Source: Oxytricha trifallax (lineage: Eukaryota; Ciliophora; Spirotrichea; Sporadotrichida; Oxytrichidae). From it: DNA of 64,000 nucleotides. This document shows positions 1-10,921 of this stretch, one piece after another. Numbering within the stretch: the stretch's first letter is position 1; each line of letters opens with the position of its first letter. The stretch spans positions 1-64,000 of the forward strand of contig ARYC01017923.1 of assembly GCA_000711775.1 (NCBI GenBank), in the 5' to 3' direction. The position numbers were made by a program, and so were the translations under genes. A model generated the notes under the pieces. The model did not search any database. It was not told where the DNA came from and saw only the letters and a program-made list of their open reading frames with translations.

Positions 1-32
1 ATTACTCTAAAAGGAATGAATATTACTAACAA

Positions 33-1090
33 TTGATGTCTTAGCTAAAAACCCACATATTCGATAAAGCTACTGAGCGATGGGTACTAGAATTCATTGA
101 TAAAGTTCACTGTAATTCTGAAAAAAAATAAGCTAATACAAGCCTTTCTATTCCAATCTCCTATGTAGGGTATAGTTAATCCAGGTAAAACAAAATACAA
201 AGGCTAATACGTTGAATTAACTCATTAGAACTATGAAAAGTTAGACTTCTAGCACTTTTTAGATCACCCAGAAAACTTCAAATATAAAAATATTTTATTT
301 AAAGCCATCACAATAAGCATAAAAAGTTATTGTAAACATTTGAATTCAATTTCAAAGTCTACTAATGTAATACTGGCAAAACCTTCATTATTGACAAGTT
401 CTCGGAGAAAACACCATAGTATTTAAACCTAGATTACAGAACTGCGAGTTAGATATCCTACATTATTACTCATGTGTTGTATTGAATATGAATAACATTA
501 CACACAGACTTTTGGGTTGAAGGCTATGATTAGCCCTGTGTAAAAGGAATTAGTTGCTGGCATTATGAGGAAGATCCACAAGAGTGGGGAAAAAATTAGC
601 TACAGGAAAAAGGAAGAAGTATAAATTAAGGAATTGAAAGGTTTTCCTGACTCAAGATATATTAAAGAAATAGACAGAGACAGAGACATAGATGAGTTCA
701 TCAAGGAAATTAGTCAAGAATATGAAGCAACTACAGAGTTTGAGAGGACAGGCGTAAAACCTCCTTAAGTTAAACTAATGACATTGTATGACAAAAGATT
801 ATTCAGATTTCTTATGGAAAAACTAGCTTGTGAGAATGACTATATATAGAATAAGACTGAGCACAAAGTAATTGTAACTGCAAAGAACAAAATGGTCAAA
901 CTTGAAAGTTCACTGATCAGTGAAATGTACATAAGAGAGTTAGCTGAATAATTCTAAAATATTCAATTTAATAAATCAATTACATTTTAATGTGAGGAAA
1001 AAAGGACCGATAAGATGATGATGAAAATAAAACAGTAATCTAAAATTTTATTTGCTTTCTTATTTAAAAATTATTAAAAAACTTTGCTTT
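33..1090 (+). CDS. hypothetical protein block, unassigned
   Basis: One frame stays free of TGA for about 350 codons when TAA and TAG are read as Gln. That is long for this A+T-rich DNA and suggests real coding sequence. The best-composed part lies at about 600-960: charged, with a DRDRDID run and many Lys/Glu. No domain is recognised. The 3' end fades into low-complexity A+T sequence after about 1030, so the true end is probably a block boundary near there. The left end is within 33 nt of the window start, so the gene may continue outside. Confidence 0.4.
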
Positions 1091-1365
1091 TATAAAATTA
1101 TATATTATATTTTCATACTAAAAAAGTATTCAAAACTTAAGTAAATACACTTATTTTTTAATAGTTAACTATTTTATATAATCTAATAATATATTTAAGA
1201 TAATATAAAAAAAAGAAGCTTAAATATGTTTTAAATCTTTTATTGTATTAACGCCAAAAATTTAAGAAAACTTTTTAATTTTGAGATTTTGTTTAGATTA
1301 GTTACTGATTTCCCATTTTTATATTCATATTATATTAATTTATATAAATTAATTCTTTGGGAAAG
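1091..1365. other. A+T-rich spacer
   Basis: Low-complexity A/T sequence between two coding blocks. No open frame with coding composition, no repeat and no RNA signature seen. Probably eliminated (IES) or intergenic DNA. Confidence 0.4.
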
Positions 1366-1632
1366 ATGTGAGCAGCAACTTAATTTTTCATTCTGAGGGT
1401 CATAACGAGAATTTATATTTGCAAAGAGTTATTTATACATAAAATCCTGATTCATCCATTGATTACCCATTTCTTCCTTTTTCTATCAATCCATCTGTTT
1501 TCAAAGTTGTGCAAACCAAGGAGCAGCATGAGATGCTATCGCAGATAAAGAAATACAGTAATATTGTGGAAATTGAACATCTCTATGATACACAAAATAA
1601 TATATTAGTAATTTAAGTTTTTCAACAAAAAA
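1366..1632 (+). CDS. hypothetical coding block
   Basis: About 88 codons open under the TAA/TAG=Gln code, with balanced composition (Pro, Ser, Asp, His, charged residues) that contrasts with its flanks. The C-terminal half (FKVV...YSNIVEIEHLYDTQNNI) vaguely recalls the beta3-beta5 region of a protein kinase, but no catalytic motif is present, so I do not assign it. It is probably one macronuclear-destined segment of a larger gene, perhaps together with the blocks at 33-1090 or 1755-2215. Confidence 0.35.
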
Positions 1633-1754
1633 AAAAGAATAAATATTAGATTTTAATATGGTTTAAATGAATAATTCTAATTAGTACAAACACAAAAATT
1701 AATATTTTATAAATTTTTTAAAGTATAATCTTAAAATTATAAAATTTTATAATA

Positions 1755-2215
1755 TTGAAATAGACTAAATATCCTTTGAGCTAGAAAAAATCTAAGAAAG
1801 CTCTGACTCTTTTTAAGAAAATCCTTGGGAAATGCTAGCATCTGAAGAATAAAGCAGCAAAAGAAAATGCCCTACATCAGTGCAGTGTTATGGTGAGAAG
1901 TCCTTAAGCCGGTATAAATATCACCATTCATCTTGAAAAGCTAGCTCTAAATTCGCAGAAGTTTTTCATTAGGACACTAATTATCATGATATAATTTAAT
2001 GCATAATTATATCGGATGAAGACAAGATCAAAATAATGCAATTTGAGTTGTCTTTCTTAGAGCATAAGAAAAGAGCTTAGTAGGACATCACTAAATATTT
2101 TGTAAATGCGACCCCTATGGTTTAGCACATTATACTAAATCTTGATGACAACTCTAATCTTGATGACAACTCTAATATTCTCTCAGAGAGGTTGTCAAAA
2201 TGCAGCAGAGAATGA
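1755..2215 (+). pseudogene. coding block with one in-frame TGA
   Basis: One frame with coding composition runs from about 1755 to a TGA at 2213-2215. It is interrupted by a single TGA at 1934-1936, and the frame on both sides is the same. The N-terminal half is acidic (ELEKIQESSDSFQENPWEML); the C-terminal half contains FELSFLEHKKRAQQDITKY and ends near a twice-repeated LDDNSN. No family recognised. The internal TGA may mark decay or a sequence error. Confidence 0.35.
2138..2173 (+). repeat. 18-bp perfect tandem duplication
   Basis: Two adjacent identical 18-bp copies (2138-2155, 2156-2173) encode LDDNSN twice near the end of the upstream coding block. The length is a multiple of three, so the frame is preserved. 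Confidence 0.8.
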
Positions 2216-3156
2216 ATTAGTTTTTTATTCTATACGTTTTATTATATTTATACATTCTATATACATCTCTTTCATAAATTTAGCTCATTATAGTATGATT
2301 AAAATACATTCATATCGGGAGAATTAATATTAAAAGTGCAAAATTTATATAATATTAAAAAAATTCTGGTTTACTATAAATTTTTCGTAAATTTGCGAGT
2401 ATATTATTTACTAGGCGAATTCTTAATGCTTGTACAAAAACTCAAGCATGTTTATGGATAATAAATATTTTTAGAATATATATTGCTAATTTTTTATGAT
2501 AAAAAGTTTTATATTAGCTCTTTATCAGAGCTTTTTGATTTTTTTAAATGACTTGACTTCCATAATTTTAAGAGATCTTTAATTAAAGCTTATAATTTAA
2601 TATACATTTCACATTATATATATATGGTAATCTTAATAATACTAAATATTATAAATAATAAAACATCAATGAATTAATGATTGAGAAATAAAATCTACAA
2701 ATTAATTATAAATATTATTCAATTAATAATTAGTCTTTTTAAAAGTTATTTATGATTCAATCCAATTTATCATTGTAATTTGTAAATCCAAAGTTACAAG
2801 AATCCAATATCTTCTTGGGTTGTTTGTGTTTTAGCAGTATGCTAAAGTTTTTGTTTTTGGGTGAATAAATTTTTCCGGCATAACTTAAAGTTTAGCAGTA
2901 ATTTATGATGTTATGTCTAGTTTTATAGTAAACTTAAACCATTTATATATGTTATAAAAATTGAATTGTAATAATATGTTTAATATTGAACCTGGATATA
3001 CTTATCCGTCATTTTATATTTTTTAACTCTAGAGCTGGTAGTCAACTGATTAACTGGGATTTATTGCTCTCTATAGTGTTATACAACACAGACGCATTTA
3101 CAATTTATAATAAGAATTTGATAAATAAAAAAGAAATTAATTAGATATAATCAAAA
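2216..3156. other. A+T-rich region, no gene seen
   Basis: About 940 bp of A/T-dominated sequence with short homopolymers. The only conventional-stop ORF (2142-2327) is an out-of-frame shadow of the preceding block. No convincing coding, RNA or repeat signal. Confidence 0.4.
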
Positions 3157-3706
3157 ATGGAAAAATGTCTGAGCAGAAGATGCCGTGTCATTCAACATTA
3201 ATGTAAGTTACAAAAAACATATCCAATTTTTTTATTTTACAGGGGTTGCACCTGGTAAGAGTGGTGGTGGGAACAGACAAACACTTCGCAGAGCAGCTAA
3301 GAAAAATGGTGAAGGAGTATTAAAATATGCAAATGGTGATATCTTAAAAGGAACATGGAAAGACAATGAAACGTTTTTTAGATTTACACTTTGTATATTG
3401 GCTTATTGTTTTTCATTTATTATTGATCGAATTCTTATAATCATCTATTTTCCAAATTATTTATCATAATTAATGGAAGGCCATTCATATCCATTAGTGT
3501 CTTATGCCTTACTATGAGGCGATCACTTGGGAGTTCCATTCCACAAACATCCCTTTAATATTCAAAATGAATCTTCTCCTATATTAATCAGTGACACACA
3601 TTAAAAATTAGTAAGTAGAATCAATAAGGCATATATTTATGAGTGGGATTGTGTGCTGTTTATTTATGCGTTCTTGTTGAATGAAATGAAATATAATTTT
3701 GATTGA
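3157..3706 (+). pseudogene. MORN-repeat protein fragment with conventional intron
   Basis: ATG at 3157 gives a 46-nt first exon, then a GT-AG intron at 3203-3242 (40 nt, GTAAGT...TTTTACAG). The second exon reads VAPGKSGGGNRQ and a MORN repeat (GEGVLKYANGDILKGTWKDN). MORN repeats usually bind membranes or act as scaffolds. After about 3372 the frame enters a hydrophobic A+T-rich stretch (possible IES) and then LMEGHSYPLVSYALL. It meets a TGA at 3515-3517 and continues with good composition (GDHLGVPFHKHPFN) to TGA at 3704-3706. A similar exon-intron-exon fragment lies at about 63495-63700. The intron and MORN call are sound; the extent is uncertain. Confidence 0.5.
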
Positions 3707-3974
3707 TTAATTCCTACACGCTGTTCTGTATTGTAAATTAATATATAAATTGCAAATAAAATTTCTTGCATACTTTATTAGTTATTTTATAATTTATTTT
3801 AATAATTTTGGTTGAATCTGCTCTTACTTATTTATGGCTCTCATTATAAAATGATATGCGATAATTTTCATGTTTTTAATGAAATTAATTTAGTTAGTTA
3901 GTTTTTAGCATTGAAAATAAATCTGGAGGTTAAAAATCAATCAAGTAATAATTCAAACATTTTCAGTATTTCGA

Positions 3975-4255
3975 AAATGAATTAATTTTTATTTAAGAAC
4001 AATAGCAGCTTTGGCGGTTATTGGATATGGAGATATATACCCAAAGACAAACTTTAAGTAGATTTCGACATACTGATTGTGATCTTGTGAGTGGCTTTCT
4101 CTCCAGTTATAATGAGCTAATTCATTAATATCATGTATAGTCTCTATGATTTCTATTAAGAAAATGACAAGTCTATTGAGCTACATCAATTAATTATTAA
4201 AATTAACATATCTTATTAAAAACGGGTTAAATTATCCAAAAAAAATAGCTGTAGT
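3975..4255 (+). pseudogene. K+ channel pore fragment, disrupted
   Basis: The frame around 3995-4070 reads TIAALAVIGYGDIYPKT, which contains the GYGD selectivity filter of potassium channels with the usual following Asp-x-x-Pro. A second frame about 10 codons downstream reads like the following inner helix (ILIVIL, then TGA, then VAFSPVIMSQFINIMYSLYDFYQEND). Joining them needs a frame change and passage through one TGA, near the place of the inner-helix hinge. The rest of the channel is not seen nearby. It may be a decayed paralogue or an isolated germline segment. Confidence 0.5.
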
Positions 4256-4509
4256 TGATGCTGATATATTTTGATGAGTGGCTAAATTTACTAAATAGAT
4301 TCAAGAAGAAGAAATAAACTAAGCGCCCCTTGCGAGTTATAATTAATGATCATTGAATAATAACTGTAATAATTGCAGAGTAGTTTAAGCCACTGAGAAG
4401 CATGATAATTATTAATATAGTTATTTTATTAATATTATAACATAAATTATTATATTTTTTCATGATTAGTCAGGATAAATATTATGGTACAGAAGTTCTA
4501 CGATGATAT
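4256..4509. other. A+T-rich spacer before element E
   Basis: No coding signal recognised. It ends at the ATT that flanks element E. Confidence 0.35.
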
Positions 4510-4512
4510 ATT

Positions 4513-4555
4513 CCGTAGATTTTAATTGAAAATATAATTTAATAATTAATTACAA
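4513..4555 (+). repeat. element E left terminal inverted repeat
   Basis: 43 bp starting CCGTAGATTTTAATTG; matches the reverse complement of 15926-15968 at 42 of 43 positions. The flanking ATT occupies 4510-4512. Confidence 0.9.
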
Positions 4556-4621
4556 AAACTATAGTGAATCTTCATATATAGTGAAAACTAAAGCTTCAAA
4601 CTACATATATAGCATTTTGTT

Positions 4622-6899
4622 TCAGAACTCTACACCTTAAACCAATGTTTAGTAGAACTTTGTGCCTACTATTGTCTCTAAATCTTTGAGGCTGTGAATA
4701 ATGTCGTCAGACTCCTGAGCATCCTCTATGAGTTCACTTAGTCGGCTATTGTTTCTTCTTCTCCAAATCAATTTAATTACCATAAGTTTCTCTTTTAGCA
4801 TTGAATATTATATGCTTCTTAATTTTGCCCAAAAGTACGCTTAGCTCTCTAAAGTAGTGTCGAAAACTACTCCTCTGGAAACGCCTGAACTTCTATTGCC
4901 TCTTCCTAGCATCTAAGTCAATTGAGCTTCTGATTTTACTTCAGCTATTACAATTACAATCACGTCAACTAAGAATTTCGAATCAACTCCCACGCTATGC
5001 TCAACCATTAGTAATAATATACCTCTGTCTTTATCCTAGATTAGCTTGAGGCTGTCAAAATCATAGTTGCTATAAATTGGGGCTCCTTGGTTGATGGATA
5101 GGAGCTAGTCTATAGTTTGCTTACATTTCTTGTCATAAACTATCGCCAATGGTGAATCGAATTTATGACGATCGACTACTTTTTAAAGTTCATCTTGAAG
5201 TGATTGTGTTCTTGATAGGCAGATGATCTCCACACTTTCAGAATCGCTATAAGAATTTGAGGCCTCTCTTTCTGATTGAACCTCAATAGAAAGGTAATTT
5301 GAAAATACTTCATGTAGAATCTGACGATAGAACTTAGACTTTGAAGCTGAGAACAAGAAGACCTTTTTATTGGCAAAGCTCCATAAACCTGTAACTAACT
5401 TTCCCAAAGAATAGAAAGATCTCTATTCAATAATCGTGTCATACTCATCAATTATACTTACTTCATCTCTAATTTAATTCTTATAGTATGTGTCTATGTC
5501 ATCTACTCTGAGATTATCAAAAAGTAATCCTATTTTTTAGTCTATTTACTTGACAAGAACTGTGTTTGGCTCCACTATTGTGATGTTTTGACCAGAGTCT
5601 TGATAGTGAATTCCGAGTATGGCTTGCAACGAAGTTTTTCCTGAGCCTGTTGGCATCTCAATGACTGTGATCCTCTCATTACTACTGGCTACCACAGCAG
5701 CTACCATCGCCTGATAAAAGTTGTGCATATAATATTCAGAATCTTATGAAAGTTTCTGGGAGATCATGTTAAAGTTTTCAAGTTTCTGAGGATCTTTAAT
5801 TTAAAGTTTCTCAACATGATTTATAAATTTTTGCTCGCATTCCGGCTCTGTCATGTGCTATTGTCTCAACTCTCCGCTTACAATAGACTTCTAAATAGTG
5901 TTGATGACTTGCTTATCCTACTTTTAAATGTAGCTTAGAATCGTTGACGAAGGCTAGGCTTTTAAATTATCACAAATCTATATCAGGTTGGAAATATCAT
6001 AATGCTTTAAGTCAAAGCTCATAATTAACTCTAGCAGGAGTTTCCTCTAATGGCAAAGTGAAAGTAGTTTGTCAAGCTAAACTCCCTCATCCTTCAAAAC
6101 TTCTACTTTAATTAGTACTTTGCATATCATGACTTAATCATCTTCTTCATATTTTTATAGTTTTTGCAGTAGTTTTTGCAGTAGTTCCTTCCATAGAAAG
6201 GTTTATGGATGCTCTGAAATAATGAAGGCTACTTTATCGATGTGGCCGCTTTCTATTAAGCCACTAATAAGAATCTTTGGGGGGGAAGTTCACTGGCAAG
6301 TGGGAAGTTTCCTGGCAAGTAAATTTTATTATAAAATTTCATAAAATTTTATATATATATATATATATATATATTTTTTTTAATTTAATATTTTCTTAGG
6401 AGATTTATCAAACATCCTTTACTGTCTTAAAATATTAGGGTCAATTAGTTATATGGTATTACTAATATGAATAATGTTAGTTAAATATAAATAGGAATCT
6501 TAAATTGAAGTTATCATTTGTACTATAAATCAAAATGCATTTGTTGAGAAAAAATAAAGCTTATGAGAGAATTACTGAAAAGTTCAGCAGAAATTGCCTA
6601 TTACATCTTCAATCTCATGTATGCAAAATATTTATTCTATTTAATAGTTGTTTGAAATAATAACAACTAAAATTAAAAAAATGAGAAAAAAAATTTACTT
6701 GCCAGAAAACTTCCCTAAAATTTTTTTTTATCATAAAACTGGGCAGGAAACTTCCCCCCCCCCCCCGAATCTTTTTATTGAAATCTGTGTCCATCAAATC
6801 ACTAATAGCATTAGGCTTGAGTAGTAAAGCAAGAAATACTAGTGACTTTAGAATTTCCATTCTCAAATCTCTAAACTAAAGCACCATTGAGTCCAGCAT
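4622..6899 (-). CDS. SF2-type DEAD-like helicase of element E (interrupted by a 488-bp insertion)
   Basis: Start ATG at 6897-6899, stop TGA at 4622-4624. Removing 6279-6766 plus one copy of its 8-bp duplication leaves 1782 nt, a single open frame of 593 codons with TAA/TAG as Gln. The N-terminal ~200 residues are helical and unassigned. Then come Walker A (MPTGSGKTS), motif Ia-like VEPNTVLVKQ, motif II DEYD, motif III SAS, and a C-terminal motif VI-like QMLGRGNRSSGVSR. SF2 enzymes use ATP to remodel nucleic acids; a role in transposition or element replication is inference. An adjoining frame upstream starts just after a run of 7 G, so a longer N-terminus is possible. No in-frame TGA, unlike most cellular genes here. 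Confidence 0.8.
6279..6766. mobile_element. 488-bp terminal-inverted-repeat insertion in the helicase gene
   Basis: Flanked by an 8-bp direct repeat GAATCTTT (6271-6278 and 6767-6774). The ends are inverted: a G-run followed by AAGTT..CTGGCAAGT on the left, and its complement ending in a C-run on the right; a second internal copy of the GGAAGTTT/CTGGCAAGT motif lies within each arm. The middle is A+T-rich with a (TA)n run at about 6348-6374. No coding capacity of its own. Removal with one repeat copy restores the helicase frame exactly. It could be a MITE with 8-bp duplication or an IES removed through an 8-bp pointer. Confidence 0.85.
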
Positions 6900-7062
6900 T
6901 TTTGTTAAAATACTACTATCAGTTGATGAAACGAAGGTTCTGATGTTAGTCTCCTCAATGAAAGGAAGAAATGTTTTTTTAGAAGCCCCCCCTCAAACTT
7001 ATAAGTCGGGTGTTAGTTAGCAAGAGTGATGTTCAACTTAATTACGACTTCAGGCTACTTTT

Positions 7063-7094
7063 TCAGAATGATGACAAAATGTCAGAATGATGAC
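7063..7094. promoter_or_regulatory. paired TGTCAGAATGATGACA motifs
   Basis: Two copies of a near-palindromic 14-16-mer separated by a few bases, between the helicase and the next minus-strand ORF inside element E. The same pair occurs in inverted orientation at 10808-10842, directly upstream of two divergent genes. Placement suggests binding sites for an element-encoded protein, by inference. Confidence 0.5.
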
Positions 7095-7125
7095 GCCTTT
7101 CTATAAGTTTCGTAATTTCAGATAT

Positions 7126-7350
7126 TCAGTTGCTAGCTTCAATGTTAACTGCTTTATCGAATTCTTAGCTACTGCTTTAAAGTGAGTGAGATACACTTTG
7201 GACAATAAAATTTTGGAGATCAGGAGTAAGCAATTCAATTCGCTTGATCAATCCAAATGCTAGCCTTTAATTGCCTCCGCTGCAATTAGGATTCAAACTT
7301 GTTTTTTCAATTTAAGCTTTACTTGGGGCAACATTCTGTATTAATCCCAT
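7126..7350 (-). CDS. small unassigned ORF of element E
   Basis: 74 codons from ATG (7348-7350) to TGA (7126-7128), TAA/TAG read as Gln. Begins MGLIQNVAPSKAQIEKTS and has balanced composition. It lies on the same strand as, and just upstream of, the helicase, with the paired TGTCAGAATGATGACA motifs between them. It may be a separate small protein or a detached N-terminal exon of the helicase gene. No domain recognised. Confidence 0.4.
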
Positions 7351-7590
7351 AGTGCTGCATTTAAACCTTTTGTTCAAAATATTTTTTGAGGGAACATTAT
7401 ATTTATCAGTTTAATTTTTAAAATCCAGGGATCGCTTTAGTTTCTGACGCTAAGATCTAATAGTATTTTAAATTAGATCTTTTGAGACTAGTGTGAAAGA
7501 ATTAGCTAAAATAGCATAATAATATGTGAATATATTAATCTAATCAACTTTGCACATGTTTGAATTTAATATTAAAATAAATATATATTT

Positions 7591-7971
7591 TTAGGTACTC
7601 TACCGCAGATTTTTAAGTATAAACCAGTTTTGCGGTAGAGAACCTTAATTATAATAATTAAATAAAATAAATAAAGTTAAATACAGCATTACTTTTTACA
7701 GAAAAAGCATGAAATATTTATTTAATAAATTTTTTAATTAATATTAGGTTATTGTTACTTTTTAAGGCAACTTTACTTAAAGATTGAATATTTTAAGAGC
7801 TATAATTTTAATTTATTATTCTCTTATTAATAATAATTAAATTACATATTACTTTTTCTACAAACTGCATTTCATATTTATTATAGCATTTAAATTTAAA
7901 TATTTTCATAATTAATATAATTAAGGTACTCTACCGCAAAACAGCCTAAATGCGGTAGAGTACCTAAAAAT
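7591..7971. mobile_element. foldback element (MITE-like) inside element E
   Basis: Each end is itself a hairpin built from AGGTACTCTACCGCA and its complement (7591-7647 and 7921-7970), and the two ends are inverted relative to each other. The A+T-rich middle has no coding signal. No target duplication could be fixed because the flanks are A/T runs that extend the palindrome. Confidence 0.65.
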
Positions 7972-8195
7972 ATAAATAAATCAATATATTTAAAGAGAAA
8001 TGTAAAAACTTGATTATTCAATTTAATTCACTCAAATGTATCTATTTTAGCTAAATTCCTCCCTTAACGGTCAATGGAGTCTTTGACCTATGAATAAGTT
8101 TTTGTGAAATTGAAAGTTAGTTATTAAAGTAGTTGCATCTATTAGCTTGTTAGTTATTGGTTTTAAGTGAATTGTTTTTGCCTCATTTTTTTAAC

Positions 8196-8362
8196 TCATT
8201 TTTTAGTTTTTTCGTTGATGCTTTCCTCAATCCGTGAACCATCATCATCTTGCATCTCGTCTTTAGAGGAATCACTGTCACATTGAAGACTCTGCTAAAC
8301 TATATTATATAGATAAATCGCAGATATTATTATAAGTTTGTAGTCTCACCTGAACTTTCCAT
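8196..8362 (-). CDS. small acidic ORF with possible intron (element E)
   Basis: ATG at 8360-8362, a 13-nt first exon, a GT-AG intron at 8300-8349 (GTGAGA...ATATAG), then 104 nt to TGA at 8196-8198. The spliced product is 38 residues, acidic in the middle (DSDSSKDEMQDDDGSR) and basic at the end. The frame closes exactly (117 nt). The function is unknown and such a small gene is weakly supported. It is transcribed divergently from the ORF2-like gene at 8774. Confidence 0.3.
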
Positions 8363-8599
8363 TGAAGATTAAAAAAGCGGGCTTTTCTATTAAAATTTAA
8401 ATTATTAATTAATTAATAGTCTGCTCAATAAAATTAATCGCACTAAAATATTTACTATGGGTTTTGAGGGAACAATTATAGTTTTGTGACAACCCCACTC
8501 CCCATGACACAAAGTTAAAATTGTTTAAATACCCCAAAATATTTATCTCTTCGCTCTTAAAAGTCGATAGGAAAGAACATTTTTAAAAAATAATACATC

Positions 8600-8665
8600 G
8601 AATTTCTGTGATTTTTTGTGATTAATCACAGAAAATCACACAAAAATGTCTAAATCACAAATTAA
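8600..8665. promoter_or_regulatory. TGTGATT/AATCACA inverted-motif cluster
   Basis: Several direct and inverted copies of TGTGATT packed within about 60 bp, lying between divergent element E genes (8362 on - and 8774 on +). May form a hairpin or a protein-binding array. Confidence 0.4.
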
Positions 8666-8773
8666 GAATTCTATGATCCCAATCTATATTAATTGCTCAA
8701 ACAGTCCTATTAACTCTATAAAACTTAAATTTAATATTGAATAATTAAATTTCTTATTAAGATTTCAGAGTCT

Positions 8774-9630
8774 ATGGAAACAGTTATAAAAAGGTCGTTC
8801 AAATAAATGTCACAGCCAAGTGAAGAAGGAGGTCAAGGACACCTGAAAATCATATAGAGTGAATTATCGTCTAAATTCAGATCTAAATGAGATCTCTACA
8901 AATATTTAACTGAAATATGTAATATTTATTGCATCATATTAATTTTGCAGTGAACCTTTACCTCCCATTTATAGAGTCCATCACCAAAGACTACCTTAGA
9001 TAAGTTTTGAAGGATGGGGAAAAAAGTGTTGTCAAATGATTAAGTAAAGATGATTAAAGTACCTAAATTCGGGGAGCTAGCAGTCAAAAACTTCATAGAG
9101 AAATCAAAGGTGAGTCTGAAGTCCATCTGTACCTTCCCGATAATCTCAATAAAAAGAAGACTATCGATAGATAATACTTCTTCAATGTGCTCAACACAAT
9201 TGAACCTGAGTATACTGTTAAGGTTGTCAAGCACGCCTTAGACCTAAGGTACGATCAAGCTAAGAATGAAGAAAAGAAAAACTATATACTGATATCAGAT
9301 TAGTGGCACAAGAAGCTATTGCAGCACCCTTTTGTCTCTTGTAATTATTTACTAAGTGCCTTATCTTAGTATAGAATCTCCAGGGAAGACAATTCATTTA
9401 TTAAAAGTGAGCAGTAAAGTGGTTGGACCAAGAAAGGCAAAGGAATTACAGCCCATCGCGACAAGTCTAAAACGATTCATGGATGGGTGTAGATAAGTAT
9501 TGAATTAGAGATTGGGAGACACGAAAATGAAGAATGCAAACAAAAAATCAGAAGGGGGATCTTCTTCTCAGGCAAGCATGTTGATGACATAAAAAGACAC
9601 TTCATGACGCTTAATTAATACTTAAATCAA
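8774..9630 (+). pseudogene. TBE ORF2-like gene of element E, with two in-frame TGA
   Basis: The frame aligns along its length with ORF2 of TBE A. Shared landmarks: SKFRSKxDLYKY before a phase-1 intron (8919-8950, GTAATA...TTGCAG), LYLP after it, then YLPDNLNKK, YFFNVLNTI, ILISDQWHKKLLQHPFVS, matching YLPTKKQ, FFFGVLGTI and ILISSAWLEELKKHPYLS in A. TGA codons interrupt at 8888-8890 and 9037-9039. The second TBE intron position (after HPFVS) is followed by possible GT-AG signals but could not be fixed. The C-terminus is Lys-rich. The 3' end is approximate. The product's function is unknown, as for the '22-kDa' TBE protein. Confidence 0.65.
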
Positions 9631-9704
9631 ATGCTTAAATTATTCACTCTATTAATGCCCTTAAGACAAATTTACTTAATTGTATTATCTTAACTTTCTT
9701 CAAA

Positions 9705-10660
9705 TCATCTCTTAATAATTTCACTAAAATCTATATTTACCTCATTAACAGTCTTGTTCAGTTTTATACGTTTAAACTTATTTTTAATAACACTGAAGTA
9801 GTCTTCAATAGGGTTGGCCTCAGGAAAATAGGATGGTGTGAATAATACTGGTATCTAGTTCTATGAAGTAAACTCTCGAACCAACTTGCTGTAATGGACT
9901 CTTAAGTTGTCCATAACTATAACGAACTTTCTAACTCCAGCAAGCTTGAGCAGTTCTTCACAGAATTCAATGAATTTTTCTGAATTTACAGATGACATAT
10001 ACTTTTTAAAGTGAAGTAAGCCAAAAGTGGGAGAGATAGCTGCGATTACAGCAATAGTCTTATTATAAGTACTTTTCATAGGGTGATTAATATTCTAACT
10101 CTATTTGAAAACTCTTTTCTAATTAAAGTTGAGTAAGAGAACATGACTTCGTCGATAAAAACTATTGCACACCCTTATTATTGGAGATTTCAAATCCCCT
10201 GTTATAATTCAAACAGGACTTCCCGTCTTTTTGTCTATTATTTTATTGGGGGCTATTTACTAGAATTAACATTTTTCCATTTTATATTGTGTTTTTTGTA
10301 TAAATTACAAAGCACAGACTGAGACAAGCGAATGTTAGGAAAACCTCTATGCAGTAGTTTGCATCTCTAAGCTAAAGTGTATCCTGCATGGTTCTTCAAA
10401 GTGTCTTAGTTGGTTACATAATTTAAAAATCATCACTATAGCTTTTTTTTCTCGAATTCTAATTTTTTTTAGCCTAGCTTATTATATTGCAGATATCTGC
10501 ACTTTAACAATCCTAAATCTTGTGCATGCTTACTTGCTTCAAGTACTCATCGCATACTTTCTTTACGTAAAATTAGGATACCTTTGATAATTCTGCTTTA
10601 GCTTTATAGCTCAGTTTTAAGAAAGTTTTTTGAGACTTTAAATAAAAAAACCTTCAAGTA
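9705..10660 (-). pseudogene. TBE-family DDE transposase of element E, frameshifted
   Basis: Stop TGA at 9705-9707. Blocks in different frames align with the intact TBE B transposase: HRGFPNIRLSQ..LCNLYKKHNIKWK (B: HRKFPDMRVSP..IYRRNGITFK), FIDEVMFSY (first Asp), VIVMDNLRVHYSK (second Asp), FPEANPIEDYFSVIKNKFK (Glu). The catalytic DDE triad is therefore present, but at least two single-base shifts (about 10165 and 10085) break the frame. Such enzymes cut at terminal inverted repeats; TBE transposases act in germline genome rearrangement in Oxytricha. It is divergent from the MT-A70 gene and shares the 10808-10842 motif region. Confidence 0.75.
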
Positions 10661-10807
10661 ATAATGAAGCTAATTGCTTAAGCCGAGTGCATAAAAATAA
10701 AGTTAGTTATAATTCATTAGTATAATATTAAATACAAAAAGATGAACCATGAAATAAAAATTATAACCACATAACCTCTTTAACTAAGTTTAGAGTTTTT
10801 ATAATAG

Positions 10808-10842
10808 TGTCATCATTCTGACAATGTGTCATCATTCTGACA
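10808..10842. promoter_or_regulatory. paired TGTCATCATTCTGACA motifs in a divergent promoter
   Basis: Two 16-bp copies three bases apart, the reverse complement of the pair at 7063-7094. They sit between the leftward transposase and the rightward MT-A70 gene, 80 bp before its ATG. Likely shared regulatory or protein-binding sites of element E. Confidence 0.55.
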
Positions 10843-10921
10843 TTGAAAAATAAATATTCAAACTCTTGATTAAAATTCTAAGACTTAACGTCATTTGTAA
10901 AAATGAGATTAAAAATAAAAA

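Noticed and set aside
4622..6899. Helicase as a Helitron Rep/helicase
   Set aside because: No HUH nuclease motif; motifs are SF2 (DEYD, SAS, QMLGRGNR), not Pif1-like, and the element has terminal inverted repeats.
9040..9234. Minus-strand ORF opposite the E ORF2-like gene
   Set aside because: Shadow of the plus-strand frame, which aligns with TBE ORF2.
7063..10842. The inverted TGTCAGAATGATGACA pairs taken as terminal repeats of a 3.8-kb transposon
   Set aside because: They are doubled, short and lie in gene gaps. The 43-bp inverted repeats at 4513 and 15926 with ATT duplication enclose a coherent gene set, so the inner pairs are better read as internal sites.
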